Of a stretch of 64,000 nt of DNA, positions 33,700-45,599 are shown piece after piece. Numbering within the stretch: the first letter of the stretch is position 1; each line of letters opens with the position of its first letter. The translations under genes were made by a program, and so were the position numbers. Below the pieces are notes generated by a model. That model ran no database searches. It saw only the letters and a program-made list of their open reading frames with translations, and was not told the origin of the DNA. The DNA is from Ophioderma brevispina (taxonomy: Eukaryota > Echinodermata > Ophiuroidea > Amphilepidida > Ophiodermatidae). The stretch is taken from the NCBI GenBank assembly GCA_023653785.1, contig JAMKCH010002968.1, forward strand, positions 27,888 to 91,887, given 5' to 3'.

Positions 33700-35070
33700 T
33701 CGCCAACTACTGCAATTGTGGTCAATATCAGGGCCTGAATACCGAGGATTTTCTTATTTTTTTGGAGGGGGGGGGCGGGGCTTCCAAAAAGTGGACTTTT
33801 TTGGTAAAATGGCCTAACCCCCTAAAATGGTCCTTTTTTTGGACTTTTTGAACATTTTATATAATTAATCACCAAAAAGTGCACTGTCTTAATCAAATCT
33901 TTCTCATGTTAACCTTTATTTTTATCAAAAAATTAATTCAGTAAAAAGTGGACCTTTTGCCCCTTTTGGGGTCGAATTTGTCATGGTGGGGGTGTCGATC
34001 GCACCCCCCCGCGTACGGGCTGTCAAATAATCTTACATATACCACGTAGACCGTGCCCATTTTTAATCCCCTTGAATACAGCTGATTCTCTTAATGCACT
34101 TTTGAAAAACCCACAGGCGGGACCCTAACCTTGGATTAGCGGGGAAATTGGCCCAAGAATCTAACAGGAAAAATAACGCTTGCCCATTTTTTGGTCATGG
34201 GTGGCGCTCTCATTGTGTTCACATTGGGTAAGCCCGTACCTGTATTGGAGGATCGATAGCCTACAACTTTTTGTGTGATCATACCGGTTTTGTAAGGTGG
34301 GCTAAACTTTTTGACAAAAAATGTGAACATCCCAAATATTGTGCGCAGAATTATGTGTCCATCCAAACTGCCCCCTATCATTCTCTCTCTAAGGCCCAGC
34401 TGATTAATTCTATAGGTATTAATTCCAAAAGGTGTCCCATCACTTGCCTAGCAAAAAGTACAAGAACGATATATTTTGATATACGTAACTCATTTGATAT
34501 GAAACTTTTAACTAATAAGTCCTCAGGTAATAGAGAGACAAAGATCAACATGATTCATCTTTCCCTGGATCTGATCAACCGCAAAGAGGGTTGACGCGAA
34601 TTCGGAGTCTCACCCCTCCTTTGTTTTTGTCCATGGGTATTTCATTATGGAATGATAAGACGCATGATTGTTTGGGCAACCGGGCTTTTTCAAATCTGAA
34701 CTCATAGCATGGCAAGTGTGTCAAATACCAGTTTTCTGTCTTGTTCCAGTGCAAGAGGGGTAGGACACGATCTACTGGATTTGGCAATTGGGGATTTCCA
34801 TGGCCTTATAAAAATGTTACTCCGTGGACAAGTCTGTTTTGCTGGCTGACTTATTGTTCAGTGGACCATATCTTGAGACTACGATACGCAACCCAAATGA
34901 ACAACTTTTTTCAGGAAAATTCTCAATTACCCATTCTTTCCGTGATAAAATAAAATCAACAGTATGCAATTAAAAAAAATAACACTTTCCTTTTAGGTTA
35001 CAGTGTTATTGGGGACCCTGTAGAAAGAATTGCACCATATGGGGGGAATGTAAGCATGTTTGTTTCATCC
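33700..35070. other. No supported gene
   Basis: It contains a G-run near 33765-33778 and repeated AAAAAGTGGAC motifs at 33787, 33940 and nearby. The 107-codon frame at 34271-34594 has no recognisable domain or splice context. Confidence 0.4.
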
Positions 35071-35079
35071 TAATTGCAG

Positions 35080-35343
35080 TTGACAACGTACCACCCGTCA
35101 TCAGCAAACTGCCCTGCCGACACATTGAAGAAGTACCTTTGGGCACGGAGTCCACACGCGTGTCTTGGACAAATCAAAGGCACACCGTAAAACTCTTGAA
35201 CTCTGGAACCGTCCATCTTGTTAAATTCTACACATGTAGCCCGGCAGCTCTTTCCTACGGTCCCCCACGTACGTATTTGTTCACCGACCTTGTCTGAAAA
35301 CAAAGCTGCCTGCACGTTACACACATTTTTCATTTACTGTAAG
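35080..35343 (+). pseudogene. HYR exon 1 paralogue, frame-broken
   Basis: It follows a TTGCAG acceptor. The frame begins VDNVPPVISKLP, with the first Cys position changed, then EEVPLGTESTRVSWT, NSGTVHLVKF and LFTDL before TGA. A +1 frame then gives SENKAACTL, matching the SGNTAVC end of exon 1. A single inserted base in CTTGTCTG would explain the break. The donor is GTAAGT at 35344. Confidence 0.7.
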
Positions 35344-35784
35344 GTAAGTTTTGGTAAATGTCGTATGAAAATCCCTAACGGGGCTACTTTATTGTTTTAG
35401 TAAGCTCAGATTGGGAGAATATAACCGGTGAATAGACGCTTCGGGGTATACTCACATGTTTATGATTTAAATAAATATGACCACATACGTATAGGACAAT
35501 GTATTGCATACATTATTTATAATATTGTTCCCCGACTATTACAGAACCCAAAGGATATTTTTGGTTGCCAGCGTGCCCTTGATAACCCTGTCTACCTGAG
35601 CCCTTTTTTGGAAAAACTACCTGTACAAAACTCCCGAAGGGGGCGGGGGGGGGGTGGGGTGTACCACCCTCCTGTGATTTCGTTCTAGAACACCGATGCT
35701 GTACATTTGGGGTACAAAGGCTAGCTTAGAGTTTCTCTTTTCTTCTTTCTATTTGGGTAACCCAAAATAGTACTAACAGATCCC

Positions 35785-35811
35785 CATATGACGTCACCAT
35801 GACGTCATATG
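35785..35811. promoter_or_regulatory. Perfect palindrome with two CRE-like TGACGTCA sites
   Basis: Arms of 12 bases (CATATGACGTCA and its exact reverse complement) flank CCA, placing two consensus TGACGTCA (ATF/CREB-type) motifs head to head. It lies in the first intron of the decayed HYR copy, directly upstream of a family B repeat. Function is unproven and chance is possible. Confidence 0.4.
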
Positions 35812-35834
35812 TTGAGGAAAGTACGAAAATACGG

Positions 35835-36200
35835 AATATAGCCGTGGAAAATTGATATTTCGCGCAATTTAGCTACTCTACGAACACTCATTAAAGCTCT
35901 AAAATGCTGTCATATATAAAAAGTTAATTTAAAAAAAAAAAAAAAAAAAACCGCATGAAATCTGATTTTCCTAACCTTTTTGCCGAAAATTGATTTTTTT
36001 CTCTGTGTCTCTATGGAAATGGGCAGTTTTGCAGACATGCGAACTTTTTGACGTAATTTTTCACGTAATGCAAGGCAGTTGGTACGCATTTTGATTCATC
36101 GAAAAGAGTAGGATGGTAGCTATCTATTGGTACCATAATTGAGTGCCTGTGATGTTCCTGTTTTGGTTTACAGGCATGTTGGTACTTTCTCTTCTCTTCC
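35835..36200 (+). repeat. Dispersed repeat family B, copy 2
   Basis: It shares GTGGAAAATTGATATTTCGC, ACCGCATGAAATCTGATTTT, a GGGCAGTTTTGCAGACATG-like block and GGCATGTTGGTAC with 59940-60300. It carries an internal run of about 19 A. Confidence 0.7.
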
Positions 36201-36204
36201 GTTG

Positions 36205-37470
36205 GTACTTCTCTTCCATCACTTTGAGATCAACCCCTGTTCTTACCCATAACCCCGGTGGGATTTTTGTTTTTTGGATTAAAATGATGCGGAACTGTCA
36301 ATTGACAATTTCATTAATAAAATTTGCCAAAAAAAAAAAACCCAAAATTGGGTTTTTAGCAAGCCAGGGGAACCCCCCCCCCCCTTCGTGATACGAGGGG
36401 TAAACTTTTTGCAGGCACAATTCGGGACTCTGTTGTTACAATTATGTGATAAGGATGATTGATATGATTGAAATGAATTTGACGTCAATAAGGATAATAA
36501 TTCATAATAATTATATTCTACTTATTATTCTACTCGGTTTGTTTGTTGGCTGATTTTGCAATGTCTGCGAACTTTTGTGTTACCGGGTATATAGTCAATG
36601 TGTACATATCACAATAGGATTTAACACTGGGGCTATTTTTTTCTGTTTTGTCACGTGGTTCAATTTAACAATAGTTTGACAAACTAATGTTTCCGCTAAA
36701 ATGCGACCATTTCTTACCAAAACTTCCTTGTGGAAAGACTGCATGTTTAAAAAGGTGATACTCATTGCGCTGACGGGCATATTTTAAGTTATATACCACA
36801 TGGAAAGTTATGACTTCATCAGGATGCCAAAATATCTTTTCCAAAAAAAATATCGGTGTAAATAGTCGCTATAAAACCAAAACTAACCCTACAATTTCGT
36901 TGCGATTTACGCCCAAAAAATACGCTTAAGCTTTCCTTCTCTGACTTTGGCAAATTCGTGTGACGTAGGGGCGATTGTGTAAGTCTTTTTGCGCAATGCA
37001 TCTTTCCAATGTAAAGGAACCCCAAATCGCTACTCTTCTCCTGTGTTGAATTTCGCCAATGATAAATCGATAAATGTTGGTTGACTAGGTTCGTTGATCC
37101 TCTGATAATTTGGTAATTCTGAATTCCCCGGCTTCATAAGTGTGCAAGAAATGGTGAAAAAAATCAAAAATCGCTTGAATTCTCAACGCTTACGATGAAT
37201 CGTGAATAGCAAGCAGAGCTCAGGAGCAAAGCTATTTTTACAAACGCTAAGTGTGAGTGTTGACCACCACTTCATGCTCCTGAAGCAAGGTTTGTGGCAA
37301 CGTTCAGAGGCGGACTTATTCAATTATATTTAGCGCTGGCCACAATAGCAGTACGATCTCTCTACTGGCTTGTTGTTAAAATTGTCATTATTTTTTTTCA
37401 GGTTGAGGCATAGGGTTTAGGGAAAATTCCTATATAAAAAAAAATAAGAAAATAAATAGCTGCCCTTTAA
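36205..37470. other. Intron of decayed HYR copy, no supported exon
   Basis: It contains poly-A and poly-C runs near 36330 and 36375 and a partial MITE end (TTCATAAGTGTGCAAG) near 37131-37147. No coding exon is supported. Confidence 0.4.
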
Positions 37471-37499
37471 GGACAGTGAGTGAGACGACCCTGGAGCAT

Positions 37500-37640
37500 G
37501 GGAGTGGCGAAAGGCCGAAGAAGGAAGAAGGGAGGGAGAGCGAGAAGAGGGGAGAGGGAAAGGGGATGGAAGACAGGGGGAGAGGAGGGAGGTGGGGGGG
37601 GTGGAGGGGGGGAAGGGAGGGGCGGGTGGACCCAGAGGTA
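37500..37640. repeat. Purine-rich (GGA)n low-complexity tract
   Basis: Almost only G and A on the + strand for about 140 bases. The 68-codon frame across it is compositional only. Confidence 0.85.
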
Positions 37641-37799
37641 GAAAGAAGGGCCGGGTTTTTTTCCCCGCCCTCCTTTTATTAGTGCGTAAAGAAGGCGCGG
37701 CTCTTCATTGATTTATCGTTACAAACCCTCTTATGCTAACCGATGGACTTGTCATGAGGTAGAGACCCTATCGGGGAGTAACGGTGGATATCTTAATCT

Positions 37800-38210
37800 A
37801 CTTTTCTCAGACGCGGAACAGTCCTACTCCGCATTATGGTTATTGGAACCTTTTTATTATTGGAATCATCTGTTGGCTTTGCTATTTATTGGGTTTCCCG
37901 GTAAAGTCTTGGCTCATCGAGCGTTCAAACATGGCGGTATTACTTTAACAGCGACATTTGTTTGACCGTCCAGCAATACGCGAAGGGCAAGGAATTCGGT
38001 ATGTTTAAAATGCCAACTGAAGCCGAACTTGTCTGGTGACTGAGTGGGATAGGGCCAATCAAATCTACCAGATTCCTTCACAGGGGGCCATCTCCGATAA
38101 AGTGTTCAAAACGTTGTTCGTGTCGGCTCACATGTCCGCCAATGCCCACATCCATATCTTTAAAATGTGTCCCTCGCGTGACACAAATAGCGCATATCAC
38201 AGGTAACATG
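37800..38210 (+). other. Unrecognised coding-like segment, frame-broken
   Basis: Three successive frames give protein-like runs: SYSALWLLEPF near 37820, then YAKGKEFGMFKMPTEAELVW near 37977-38036, then TEWDRANQIYQIPSQGAISD and further to about 38208. The last ends at a possible GTAACA donor. The composition and the single-base frame changes suggest a decayed retroelement polyprotein (gag-like) or an exon remnant. No family was recognised. Confidence 0.3.
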
Positions 38211-39442
38211 ATCTTTTAATCAGCCTCTATTGCCCTAATTTAGAAGTTTCAAACACGATAATATTGGATTATTAAAGTTTGCAGTAAGAGTTCTCTGAGA
38301 GCATGTCGCCAATATCACAGACATATACGGTACCAAATCAAAGTGATACACAATTGCCAAATAAACGGTAGAAGAATGTTCCAATATGCGATAAAATCAA
38401 AGCACGTGTATATTTATATTAACATGTTTTGCAATAGAAATCTGGTTTTGAAGTAACAATTTCAAGGCCTGGTACTGAAGAAAATCCATCATGTTACGTT
38501 CATAACGCGACAGATACGTCCCTCCCTCCTGCTACGCTCTTGCAAAACACCGTACACATAAGGTCGAATACCGCATATTCTTTAGTATGTGGGAATAAAC
38601 TGATAGTATGAGATTCAGTCTGTACGCATGTACCTTTTATTGAGAACGGCACGATTAAGAAAAAGGCCGGCAGATACGTTACCAAGGATACGTTACTTTA
38701 GTGTCAACGTTAGCAATATACAAAAAATCGGATATTTTTTAAGATTCACCCATGAATGTCAGTGTTCTGAAATATTAAAGTTTACGATTTTTATGATTTT
38801 TCAGGAATTCATTACTGTTGCTATTTGGTCATTTTGGAGACCAAACCTGACCACTTTAACGGAGAATGGCCCAACAGGCAGTTATCTTTATCTGTATTGG
38901 TCATAATTCTGATTTAGTTGAGCAAAAATTAGAGAAAAAATAAGGGTAAGTCTTCGAAAGCGCAGAAGCGAACGATACAAGGAATGGGATTTTGTTGTTG
39001 CATCCAGGCTTGCTCGACGATTGCCCAATCGGGTGACGTCACCAACTCACAGCGCCCAAGTCACTAATTAAATTGACTTCATGAAGTTGGTTTTGCTAGC
39101 AAAGACGAATTTTCTTTTGGATCTGGTAACCAAATAGTGCGTAGCATAAATATGACACAGTTACATAAAATCGCTATAAAAAATAAGCTTCATTGGTATA
39201 TAGCTTATATATGCCGTCCGAGGCAATGAGGATCACCTTTAAATCATAAATGCAGTTTTACAGTGGATTGTCTAGTTATTCAGTAAGGGATGGTGGTTTC
39301 AGACCGCCTTCTAACATACACATACATAACAAAGCAACAACAAGTAAACATACAAATCAAAATTATAGTTGAAGACTTTTTAAAGTCTCTTGCTTTACTG
39401 CAAATAACACCAAAAACAAATCCATGTTCAATAAATTTTCAG

Positions 39443-39696
39443 TTGATCGCATTAAACCAGTGATCACGGGATGTCCAAACGATTTCAAATTACTCTCCCG
39501 GCGAACGGTGGCAGGTATTCTGGGGAAGCATAACCGCAAAGGACGATTCCGGGGAAGCCAGAATCAAGCAGTCAGTCACCAATCGGGATCCCTCTTCTAC
39601 GAGGGGAACACCACGGTATCGTATTCGTTCGCTGAATTTCTGCTGGGAACGAGGCGTATGTTCATTCATTTATCACAGCTTTTGTAGTTTCTCCTG
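39443..39696 (+). pseudogene. HYR exon 2 paralogue, frame-broken
   Basis: The exon starts after TTTCAG with VDRIKPVITGCPNDFKLL, matching VDNVKPEVTSCPSDLHVI. After a shift it gives ITAKDDSGEARI and, in another frame, SGSLFYEGNTTVSYSFAE, which is almost identical to exon 2. The donor is GTAGGT. The length of 254 is two over the intact exon, consistent with net insertion. Confidence 0.75.
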
Positions 39697-41176
39697 GTAG
39701 GTTACTAGTGAAGTATAGAATATTCATGTTAGTTGCAATCAGTCTGGAGTCTGTCTGCTAATATTTAGTCAAATTTTCGATTGCACAATTTTGTTGAAAA
39801 TAGTATGAATTAGATAATTCAAAAAGAATACACTAGAACATTGTCGTCCCCATATGAGGAATGTGGAAGGGTTGATTAGGCAATTCACATGGCATGAGAG
39901 AAACAGGGGTACTATAATATCAAATAGTGACTGTCAATCGTGCAATAGTAAATAATAGGTCCAATTCTGACTATCCATTCCACTCAGCTCGCCTCGGGAT
40001 CCCTCGTGAAATGCTGAACATAACATGAAGTGGTTCGCTTGAATCCGTGTATTAAAAACACAAGCAGTACCTTTATTGATTCTGAATTCTAACGTGCCGT
40101 ATCAAAATCCGACTTGAGCACAAAAACCTTACTATATAGACCGTATCAATAGCCAGCCATATTGGCGGACAAGATAGACGCCTTTCAGTACTACATACAT
40201 CACCTGTCAATCGATCCATGTCAGCCGATTGCACAGGGATCATTGGACAGGTGAATGTATTGTAGTCAATGGCGTATGACATATGTCCCAACAGTAGTGA
40301 TGACGTCATATTGAATACGGTGTATTGAAGTGTATGAAGTTTTAATGTTGCGTAAATCGATTCTAGTCACGACGGCACTTCGCGCCTGTGTAGAACATAG
40401 CTATTATGCAAGACTCGGCTATTTATAGCACTTGATCAAGCCACGGCTGGCTGACCTAAGTTTAAATGGACCACCGCGGTGCAGTAATTACACACAACCG
40501 AATCATGCAAACCATGCTTGACCGCGCCGCAACTGACCCTTCTGATTCAAAACACGTTCTGGGAATATTATGACAGCAATCAATTCCTCTAATGCATTTC
40601 CAATTCAAATTTGGTTCCACTGACGACAAATAGCCAGGCATTATTGCAATTCAACGAACTAAACGTAAAGGTCACCCCTGCATAGATGAGACAGTTTGTT
40701 CAGAATGACAAAGTGACACCGAAACAATTAGGACATTCACTAGTCACTATATATATTGCACATAAATCTACGAGTTCTTTTTCAACCCCCAATTTCTGGG
40801 ATTGACTCTGGCGCAACGTTACGTTACTAACACAAAAACAACACCAACGGAAAGTCCGATTGAATATGTTTCAGCTTCAATAGCCGAGCCCATCCGGCTT
40901 CTCCCTTATCATGCGCATAATTTGACCGCTGATGTCTAAGAAGTCTCATGAACACACAGGCAGAATTCTGAATCTTCCCAGCTGTATCACAAAATGCGCC
41001 ATCATGCAGTAATGAGCGGCGCTCTTCATTTGTATTGTTGCGCAAGAAGTTTGTTCGTGTTGAGATCAAACGGCTTTCCCTGTGAAGTATCCCAGATTTA
41101 TAAGCGTAATACCGTGCACCATGGCCTGTCAGTTTGTTTCACCTGAAACACAAAGATTATTTATTTTACAAAAAAA

Positions 41177-41210
41177 ATAAAAAAATTAAAAATATTTTTA
41201 ATTTTTTTGG
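41177..41210. repeat. A/T hairpin palindrome
   Basis: A near-perfect inverted repeat of AAAAAATTAAAAAT with its complement, in an A/T-only context. Confidence 0.7.
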
Positions 41211-41547
41211 GAGGGAAAAAAGTACAATATATTTCTTCAAATACTTCATTTTTCTATATTGGTGTGTAGTCCTAAAAATAAAATAAAGTTAGGTTATATG
41301 GAATTTTAGATACTAGTCTTTTGATTTATAAGCTAACATATAGAATTTCCAATTTTTTGATTCTCTGCATTATCGCTGTTATCGCTTTATGTCATTTATT
41401 CAGTTGAGCTAATATTATTTATCATCGGAGTAGTAAATGTTAGATTGCCAAATTATGAAAAGGGAATTTGGTAAGTACAGATATTTAATTCTCAATTTGT
41501 TTTCTTTTGGTTTCAAATCGTGCTATGATAATATTTTTTTTATTTAG

Positions 41548-41793
41548 AGGCACCATTCAAAGCCAGAGGTCTCGAACTGCCCTGAAGATATAAACGTAAA
41601 ACAATTACCAAGCGGATTCTGAAATCGCGGTTCTTGGAACCCCGAACCAAGCTTACACAGAATGGAGTGAAATCATCATCTACGTCAAACCTAAGGTTGG
41701 AATTTTGTTTCCAGTCGGTTCAACGAGAGTGGAGTATTACAATGCACACCGTGGTATGCCAATCGTGGGTGATGTACGGGCAGGAATGCTAGG
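41548..41793 (+). pseudogene. HYR-like exon 3 paralogue, frame-broken
   Basis: PEVSNCPEDINVK matches QEVKNCPRDINIT of exon 3. Later frames give SWNPEPSLH-like and GILFPVGSTRVEYYN, matching VTWNPEP and GDVFPLGVTKVKYNW. A TGA stop follows PSGF, and at least two shifts are needed. The acceptor is TATTTAG and the donor GTAAGC. Confidence 0.7.
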
Positions 41794-41849
41794 GTAAGCT
41801 TAGATTACTCTTAAACATTATGGGAGTTAATTTCCGTACCTGTTACCCA

Positions 41850-41996
41850 TCTGAACACACTATTTTTTTCTGTCACACCTTATGATTCGGAACGTTAACG
41901 AATAAACTTTGCGCCTATTTATTCCATAAAGGGTTTCCGAATTGGTGTCAGAAAAAGTGTTCAAGATGGGTCAGGTTTTCGGAAACTCCCCCGTGG
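41850..41996. mobile_element. MITE, same family as 24249-24414
   Basis: It shares the TTATGATTCGGAA and TTTCCGAATT inner arms and the GTGTTCAAGATGGGTCAGGT-like and TTCGGAAACTCC end. Arms are less perfect than at 24.2 kb. It lies immediately after the broken HYR-like exon. Confidence 0.65.
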
Positions 41997-42408
41997 ATAA
42001 GGGACCTGGACTCGCAATCCAAGGCATCCCTAAGGGACTGATGTTGTTTGTTTGGGTGCACATATTATGCACGGAGAAAAACAAGTAATCCCACAGTGTG
42101 CTCTCTGAGTTTCTTATGTGGGTTCTGGCTCATCACGCTTGGAAATGCAAAACAGACCTCCGCGGGGTTAGGAGTGTCGACCCCCCACTACATAACATTA
42201 TAGAGAGCCCTGACCAAAACGCTAGGAAACTTTAACCTGCTGATTCTCGATCTTGATATGCCCTTTCGTAACAGTAAAATACTTTTTCATCAGCTTTCTA
42301 ATACATGTCTCGGCCCCGAAATCACGTTGTAATCGCAACTAAGCATGTCAATACAGAAATACAATCTTTGGATGATTTGTTGTCAAATGAAAGGATATTA
42401 CCTGGCAT

Positions 42409-42860
42409 CCGTGGGAGAGCGTGGCCTAGCGTTTAGGGTGCTGCCTCTGGCGCAAATTTAACCAACAAAATTCCCGGGTTCGAATCCCGGGGGGTCGTGG
42501 GCACTGGCGGGATTTATTCGGTACTATCAATTCTGGATTTGATCTGTAACCAGCTATTGATTAAATCAGATACCGCTCTCCTCCATGGTTTCACTTGGAA
42601 TTGGGCAAATGGATCATGAAAGCATCCCGTCCTTCGGAGGGGACGTTAAGCCGTAAGTCCCGGTACAGCGAGTCACAGCTGTACATGTAAATCGCCAGTC
42701 ATTGTCGATTACGAGTAGGGGTGGGAAACCCCTGACTGTTCCCATCCGCTCCCAGCCTCCAAATAGCGGGCCATGTTAGGAGCGTCCGTATCTATGGATC
42801 ACGCGTCCCCGTAGCAGCACACTAGTTGAATAAATCCTGACACCACCACAGCCATTACCA
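42409..42860 (+). mobile_element. tRNA-derived SINE
   Basis: The head contains a pol III A box (TGGCCTAGCGTTTAGGG, from 42422) and a B box (GGTTCGAATCC, 42477-42487), spaced as in a tRNA. The body includes CATCCCGTCCTTCGGAGGGG followed by ACGTTAAG, a block of the kind common in invertebrate SINEs. Poor acceptor-stem pairing and the long body rule out a functional tRNA gene. Family name and end are not determined. Confidence 0.7.
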
Positions 42861-43198
42861 ATGACTTGTGCATACGCTAAGAAAAAGAACCTGGGATTGG
42901 TGGGGCCACGTCAGGGGGCCCGTCATTTTGTCGTCAATCACATCTCTGAGGAATCGTGATTGGCGAAAAAGAAAAAAATAAAAAACTTAAAAAAAGCAAA
43001 ATTTTATTAAAAAAATGGTTAAAATTATTCGTAATGTTTATTTGACTACATTTGCAAAATGCATGCAAATGAAAAGGCGAAAATTAGGAATAACCATTCA
43101 TACTTTTAATATCAAACTATGTGGAACGAGATATAAAAGCCAGAAGGAAAAAAGCTATACAATTAAATCACTTATTTTGATTTTTTTTTCCAATACAG

Positions 43199-43346
43199 AC
43201 GATGCAGATTTGAAACCTCGCGATGACCTTCCTCAGCCTATCAAATATACATAGGCATTGGGTCTGCTTTAGCCACAGTTTGCCTATGATTGTGATGTAT
43301 GCACGGCATGTATACTAGGAGTCAGTGAAATCCTAAGATAATCTTT
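43199..43346 (+). pseudogene. Transmembrane exon paralogue, frame-broken
   Basis: It follows TTTCCAATACAG. The start frame gives DADLKPRDDLPQPIKYT and then a stop. The next frame gives YIGIGSALATVCL, matching YIGLGSALAAVFI. A third gives VCTACILG, matching VCTACIVK. The hydrophobic isoleucine run is lost. A possible GT donor follows at 43347. Confidence 0.65.
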
Positions 43347-44801
43347 GTAACTGTTACAGTACTTAACACTTAATGCCATAGCCTTCAGTACTTACTTCCG
43401 TTTGGTTCATACGGGGTCCAAGTGGACCCACTCTGAAAACCACTGTTGCCGTTGGACTTTTTCACAAAACTCTTGTCATTGACGAGGTACATCAACACGA
43501 CCCCATAACAGAACAAAATGGAAATCGCTTGACCGGCTCGAAAATCGAAATCCTGATTCACATGGACCCCGGCCGCGAATTTTTATGCACTTAAGGTTCC
43601 TGTTTTAATGCGACTACTGCCACATGTCATCAACAATAAGAGCTTTTCTCTAACACTAACAATATTAATTTGATCTTTGCTATACTAGCGCTACTTTTTC
43701 TTTTCTTTTCTTCCCTATGCTAGAAAAAGATGACCAGCTCTTAGTGGCTTACAGTGGTTGGTATTATAAATGGCCAAAAAAGAAACAGATCTTTTTCCAG
43801 TGGGGGTGGTTTCCCGCGCGCATTGCGTCCTTAAATCCGGCGTAGCCTTTTTGCTTATAATTGCTTCCAAATAAAAATACACAGTTTTGATGAGAATTAC
43901 CTGGATCCCGATTCAACTATTTTGGTTAAAATGTCAAAAGACTTTGGATGGTTCCCGATGTTTCCTGGATGGTTCCCATTGTGTTTTGACTCTCCTTTGT
44001 ATTTCACATTGGTTGAGGAGCACGCACTAGTGACTTTGGTGCTACAACACGCTCATGATGGATACCTATTTTACCAAAATGTTTGGTTTAACAAATTAAA
44101 CAACAAGCGGAAGCTTACACGATCGACGTAGATCAGGCGAAACAACTTCCCAAGCCTGGTGACGGTGTGTGGGTGTTTTAATTACGAAGTTAGTACAATT
44201 TGTCATCCACATAATGGCTGAAAGGCTAGAAACGGTAATACCTTTTGAGCGCCCGAGGATCAGGGGAATAAACTTCAATACAAGTGACTTTGGTTTTAGC
44301 TAAACAGGAACCCAACGTCGTTTTCTGACATTGGTATATGAAAGTAATTCGAAACATAAAAGCAAAATTGGATAATAACTCGTCGACCATGGCCCGAATT
44401 TTCAGTATGCAGTAGTCTCTTAGAAGATTTTTGGGCCTTCCGATTTTGACACCCTTGCCAAACCTCATATTAATTTGAAAGGTCAAAATTTCAAAACCTC
44501 ATATGTCAATTGTCGGTAACATGACAAACGAACCTATTGTCCAGTTTTTGGATCAATCAAGTTGGTGGAAATGATGAGATGAGGTTTCAAAGTACGTAAG
44601 ATATATTTTAAGTATTTTTGGCGATATTTTGCAAAACGATAATTATCGCCAAACGGGCCGTTTTGTCAGTGGTTCACGATGATGCACATTTGAGGTTTTG
44701 TTCTTAGAGGTCAAATGCACTCTGAGGTTTTTTCTGCCCAGCGATGATATGCAAAAGAGAATTTTGGAATTTTTTATTTTTGAAATCTTTCACGGTTGCA
44801 G

Positions 44802-44968
44802 TGGGGATTGTACCTGAAGTTAAACATAATATTGGTAATGTAACGAATAACAGCGTGTCCATTAGAGAGCGTTCTAGCTTGCCCGTTAACATATACAGAA
44901 TAACACGGCATTCAGACGGACCTGGTATTTCAAGAAGACACCGAGAGACTATATATGGACTGGAATAA
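44802..44968 (+). pseudogene. Possible tail exon of the decayed copy
   Basis: It follows a CTTTCACGGTTGCAG acceptor-like site and stays open to TAA. It encodes GIVPEVKHNIGNVTNNSVSI and a basic SRRHRETIYGLE end. Position and polarity fit a cytoplasmic tail. Similarity to the 6003-6180 tail is weak, and the phase is 1 where 2 would be expected, so this is a guess. Confidence 0.25.
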
Positions 44969-45159
44969 ATTGGCTATATATATAAGCATTATGGGGAAAA
45001 ACCTGGGGGGGTGTGGCTATATTACTAAACATAAAAAGACACCAGTCTATTATTTTGATGTATATTAAAATCCGCATTAACGCTGCATTTTTCACAGACC
45101 TGATACGGAAACATACTCTTTTTGGTGTAATACTGGTAGTAGGAGTGGAGTGAGAGTGT

Positions 45160-45225
45160 CCTGGTGGTGGTGATGTGTGGTAATTGTGGTGGTAATGCTT
45201 GGTGGTGGTGGTGGTAGTACAGGGT
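45160..45225. repeat. (GGT)n-like microsatellite
   Basis: GGTGGTGGTGATG... and GGTGGTGGTGGTGGTAG blocks. The reverse-strand frame at 44949-45263 reads through this. Confidence 0.8.
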
Positions 45226-45599
45226 GTCTCAAAAATAATTAGCAGATAAACCTTCAATTTCACTAAGAAAAACCACCTGGTATTTCATTTTTATGGCGCA
45301 CGTTTAGTTTACATTGTGTATAATCATACAATGCCATGTTAATCACCCACCTCCACCAACCAGAGGTATGACAGATTATAAAAACTATTTTTTTCACTCC
45401 ATATCAAATGAGATTTACACAGTATGACTTGTTGCTACATCATTTCCGTGCTCAATCGTTCTTGCAAGAATCGAAAGTGATATGCTCTTTATGTTAAATT
45501 AATTCTTATTAAAATTAATACAGTGCTATACTGAACAATACTGAATGAGAAAACCATGCATAATAGTTTACACTAAAACTTTAACAGCCATTGAGCTAG

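Larger units (their letters stand above)
35080..43346 (+). pseudogene. Decayed tandem copy of the HYR-transmembrane gene
   Basis: Four segments repeat the exon order of the 425-4723 gene: HYR (35080-35343), HYR (39443-39696), HYR-like (41548-41793) and transmembrane (43199-43346). Each keeps an acceptor AG and a plausible GT donor, but each has an in-frame stop or one- to two-base shifts. Introns are longer and carry different repeats, including a MITE at 41.9 kb and a SINE at 42.4 kb. Conserved order and paired similarity (each exon is nearest its counterpart) indicate duplication of a multi-exon block. If the shifts are sequencing errors, this would be a second functional gene. Confidence 0.7.

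Noticed and set aside
42409..42495. Functional tRNA gene
   Set aside because: Promoter boxes are present but stems pair poorly and a SINE body follows.
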